Origin: Bacteroidales bacterium
Lineage (GTDB): Bacteria; Bacteroidota; Bacteroidia; Bacteroidales; 4484-276
NCBI GenBank assembly: GCA_014860585.1
Contig: JACZJL010000100.1
Span: 1-33,748 of the forward strand
Length of the DNA stretch: 33,748 nucleotides
Reading direction: 5' to 3'
Each line of letters begins with the position of its first letter. Within the stretch, counting starts at the first letter, position 1. The notes under the pieces are model-generated. The model ran no database searches, was not told the DNA's origin, and saw only the letters and a program-made list of their open reading frames with translations. Position numbers and translations under genes: made by a program. Of the stretch, positions 33,296-33,748 are shown piece after piece.

Positions 33296-33748
33296 CTATT
33301 TCATTAAACCAGCCAGGCCTTCTACGAGCTGTTGATGACTGATAAACTGATCAACCAACGGATTAGCCAGCGAAAAAGCCTGCACCTTCACTTTTTTTCC
33401 TTTCAGTGCCAATAACCCTAAGTCCTCCAAATCCCAATCCTGCCTGAGGCTTTGACGCACTTCCGCCGACATCACCAGCGATTTTTTTACCTGTCGCGTA
33501 AGCCCTTCCAGCCGCGCGGCAATATTTACCGGATCGCCTATGATAGTGAAATCCATCTTTACCGAAGAACCTAAATTGCCTTCCACCACCGCTCCTTTAG
33601 AAAGGCCAATGCCACAATAGAGCAGGCGCAGCACACTATCGGAAGGCGCCGCTTGCCGCAAGCGCTCAAGTTCTTCCAATATCTCCAGGCTGGCCTGAAC
33701 AGCCACATCTGCCTGATCCGGCTCAAAATAGGCCAACACACTGTCGCC
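33296..33748 (-). CDS. Class III adenylate/guanylate cyclase, C-terminal part (5' end outside window)
   Basis: The frame is open to the right edge, so the N-terminus is missing; the GTG at 33739 is an internal codon of the domain. The visible 150 residues cover the end of the catalytic domain: GDSVLAYFEP (Asp is the second metal ligand of the family), GIGLSKGAVVEGNLGS, the MDFTIIGDPVNIAARLE core with conserved Asn and Arg, then the terminal LKGKKVKVQAFSL. These enzymes make cyclic AMP or GMP; the substrate-selecting residues are not readable with confidence here. Regulatory domains probably lie upstream. Confidence 0.88.
   Translation of the reverse strand, partial: GDSVLAYFEPDQADVAVQASLEILEELERLRQAAPSDSVLRLLYCGIGLSKGAVVEGNLGSSVKMDFTIIGDPVNIAARLEGLTRQVKKSLVMSAEVRQSLRQDWDLEDLGLLALKGKKVKVQAFSLANPLVDQFISHQQLVEGLAGLMK

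Overview
The window looks like chromosomal DNA from a member of the phylum Bacteroidota, probably a Bacteroidales or Marinilabiliales-like lineage. The reasons are two type IX secretion (T9SS) C-terminal sorting domains, many matches to the Bacteroidetes -7 promoter motif TAnnTTTG just upstream of start codons, almost no Shine-Dalgarno sequences, and Bacteroidetes-type families (DUF2147, CCDC81-like HU plus SPOR protein, a sirtuin without zinc cysteines, DUF4143 ATPase). Most of the window is ordinary housekeeping chromosome. There is no prophage, CRISPR array, rRNA or convincing tRNA.

Layout. 1-3376: a truncated MFS sugar-type transporter diverges from a PlsC-like acyltransferase, followed by a DUF2147 protein and uracil-DNA glycosylase. 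3508-5055: a small lipoprotein, a predicted envelope protein and the RNA cyclic phosphodiesterase ThpR on the + strand. 5090-6452: a protein of 25-residue repeats and a radical SAM protein (-). 6554-11754: polyprenyl diphosphate synthase, TsaB, a lamin-tail lipoprotein, a CYTH protein and a T9SS cargo protein (+). 11772-16664: a second T9SS cargo protein, aspartate kinase and a sigma-54 response regulator (-). 16764-18515: an AsmA-like protein. 18512-20212: a mosaic segment with three 33-bp repeats, a trmB 3'-end remnant and two small secreted-protein genes. 20299-25154: a compact minus-strand run cobB-recX-prfB-kdsB-SPOR protein-trmB. 25435-29548: an envelope protein, a deoxynucleoside kinase, FolK and SppA. 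29928-31448: an alpha-L-fucosidase gene broken by one stop codon. 31805-33748: a DUF4143 ATPase and the C-terminal part of a class III nucleotide cyclase.

The most interesting structures are not genes. A 162-bp MITE-like element with 14-bp terminal inverted repeats and a perfect 8-bp target duplication sits 5 bp upstream of the aspartate kinase start codon; its interior can fold in two mutually exclusive ways. A 204-bp, about 87% identical copy of the trmB 3' end lies 1.5 kb beyond the intact gene, in the arrangement left by island integration or gene conversion at a gene 3' end, and encloses two small secreted-protein genes. RF2 (prfB) carries a textbook +1 programmed frameshift with an internal AGGAGG, in a phylum that makes little use of Shine-Dalgarno pairing for initiation.

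Functionally the window mixes RNA and translation genes (tsaB, trmB, prfB, thpR), envelope biogenesis (kdsB, plsC-like, AsmA-like, polyprenyl synthase, sppA), DNA maintenance (ung, recX, deoxynucleoside kinase), folate and aspartate-family metabolism, and surface or secreted proteins.
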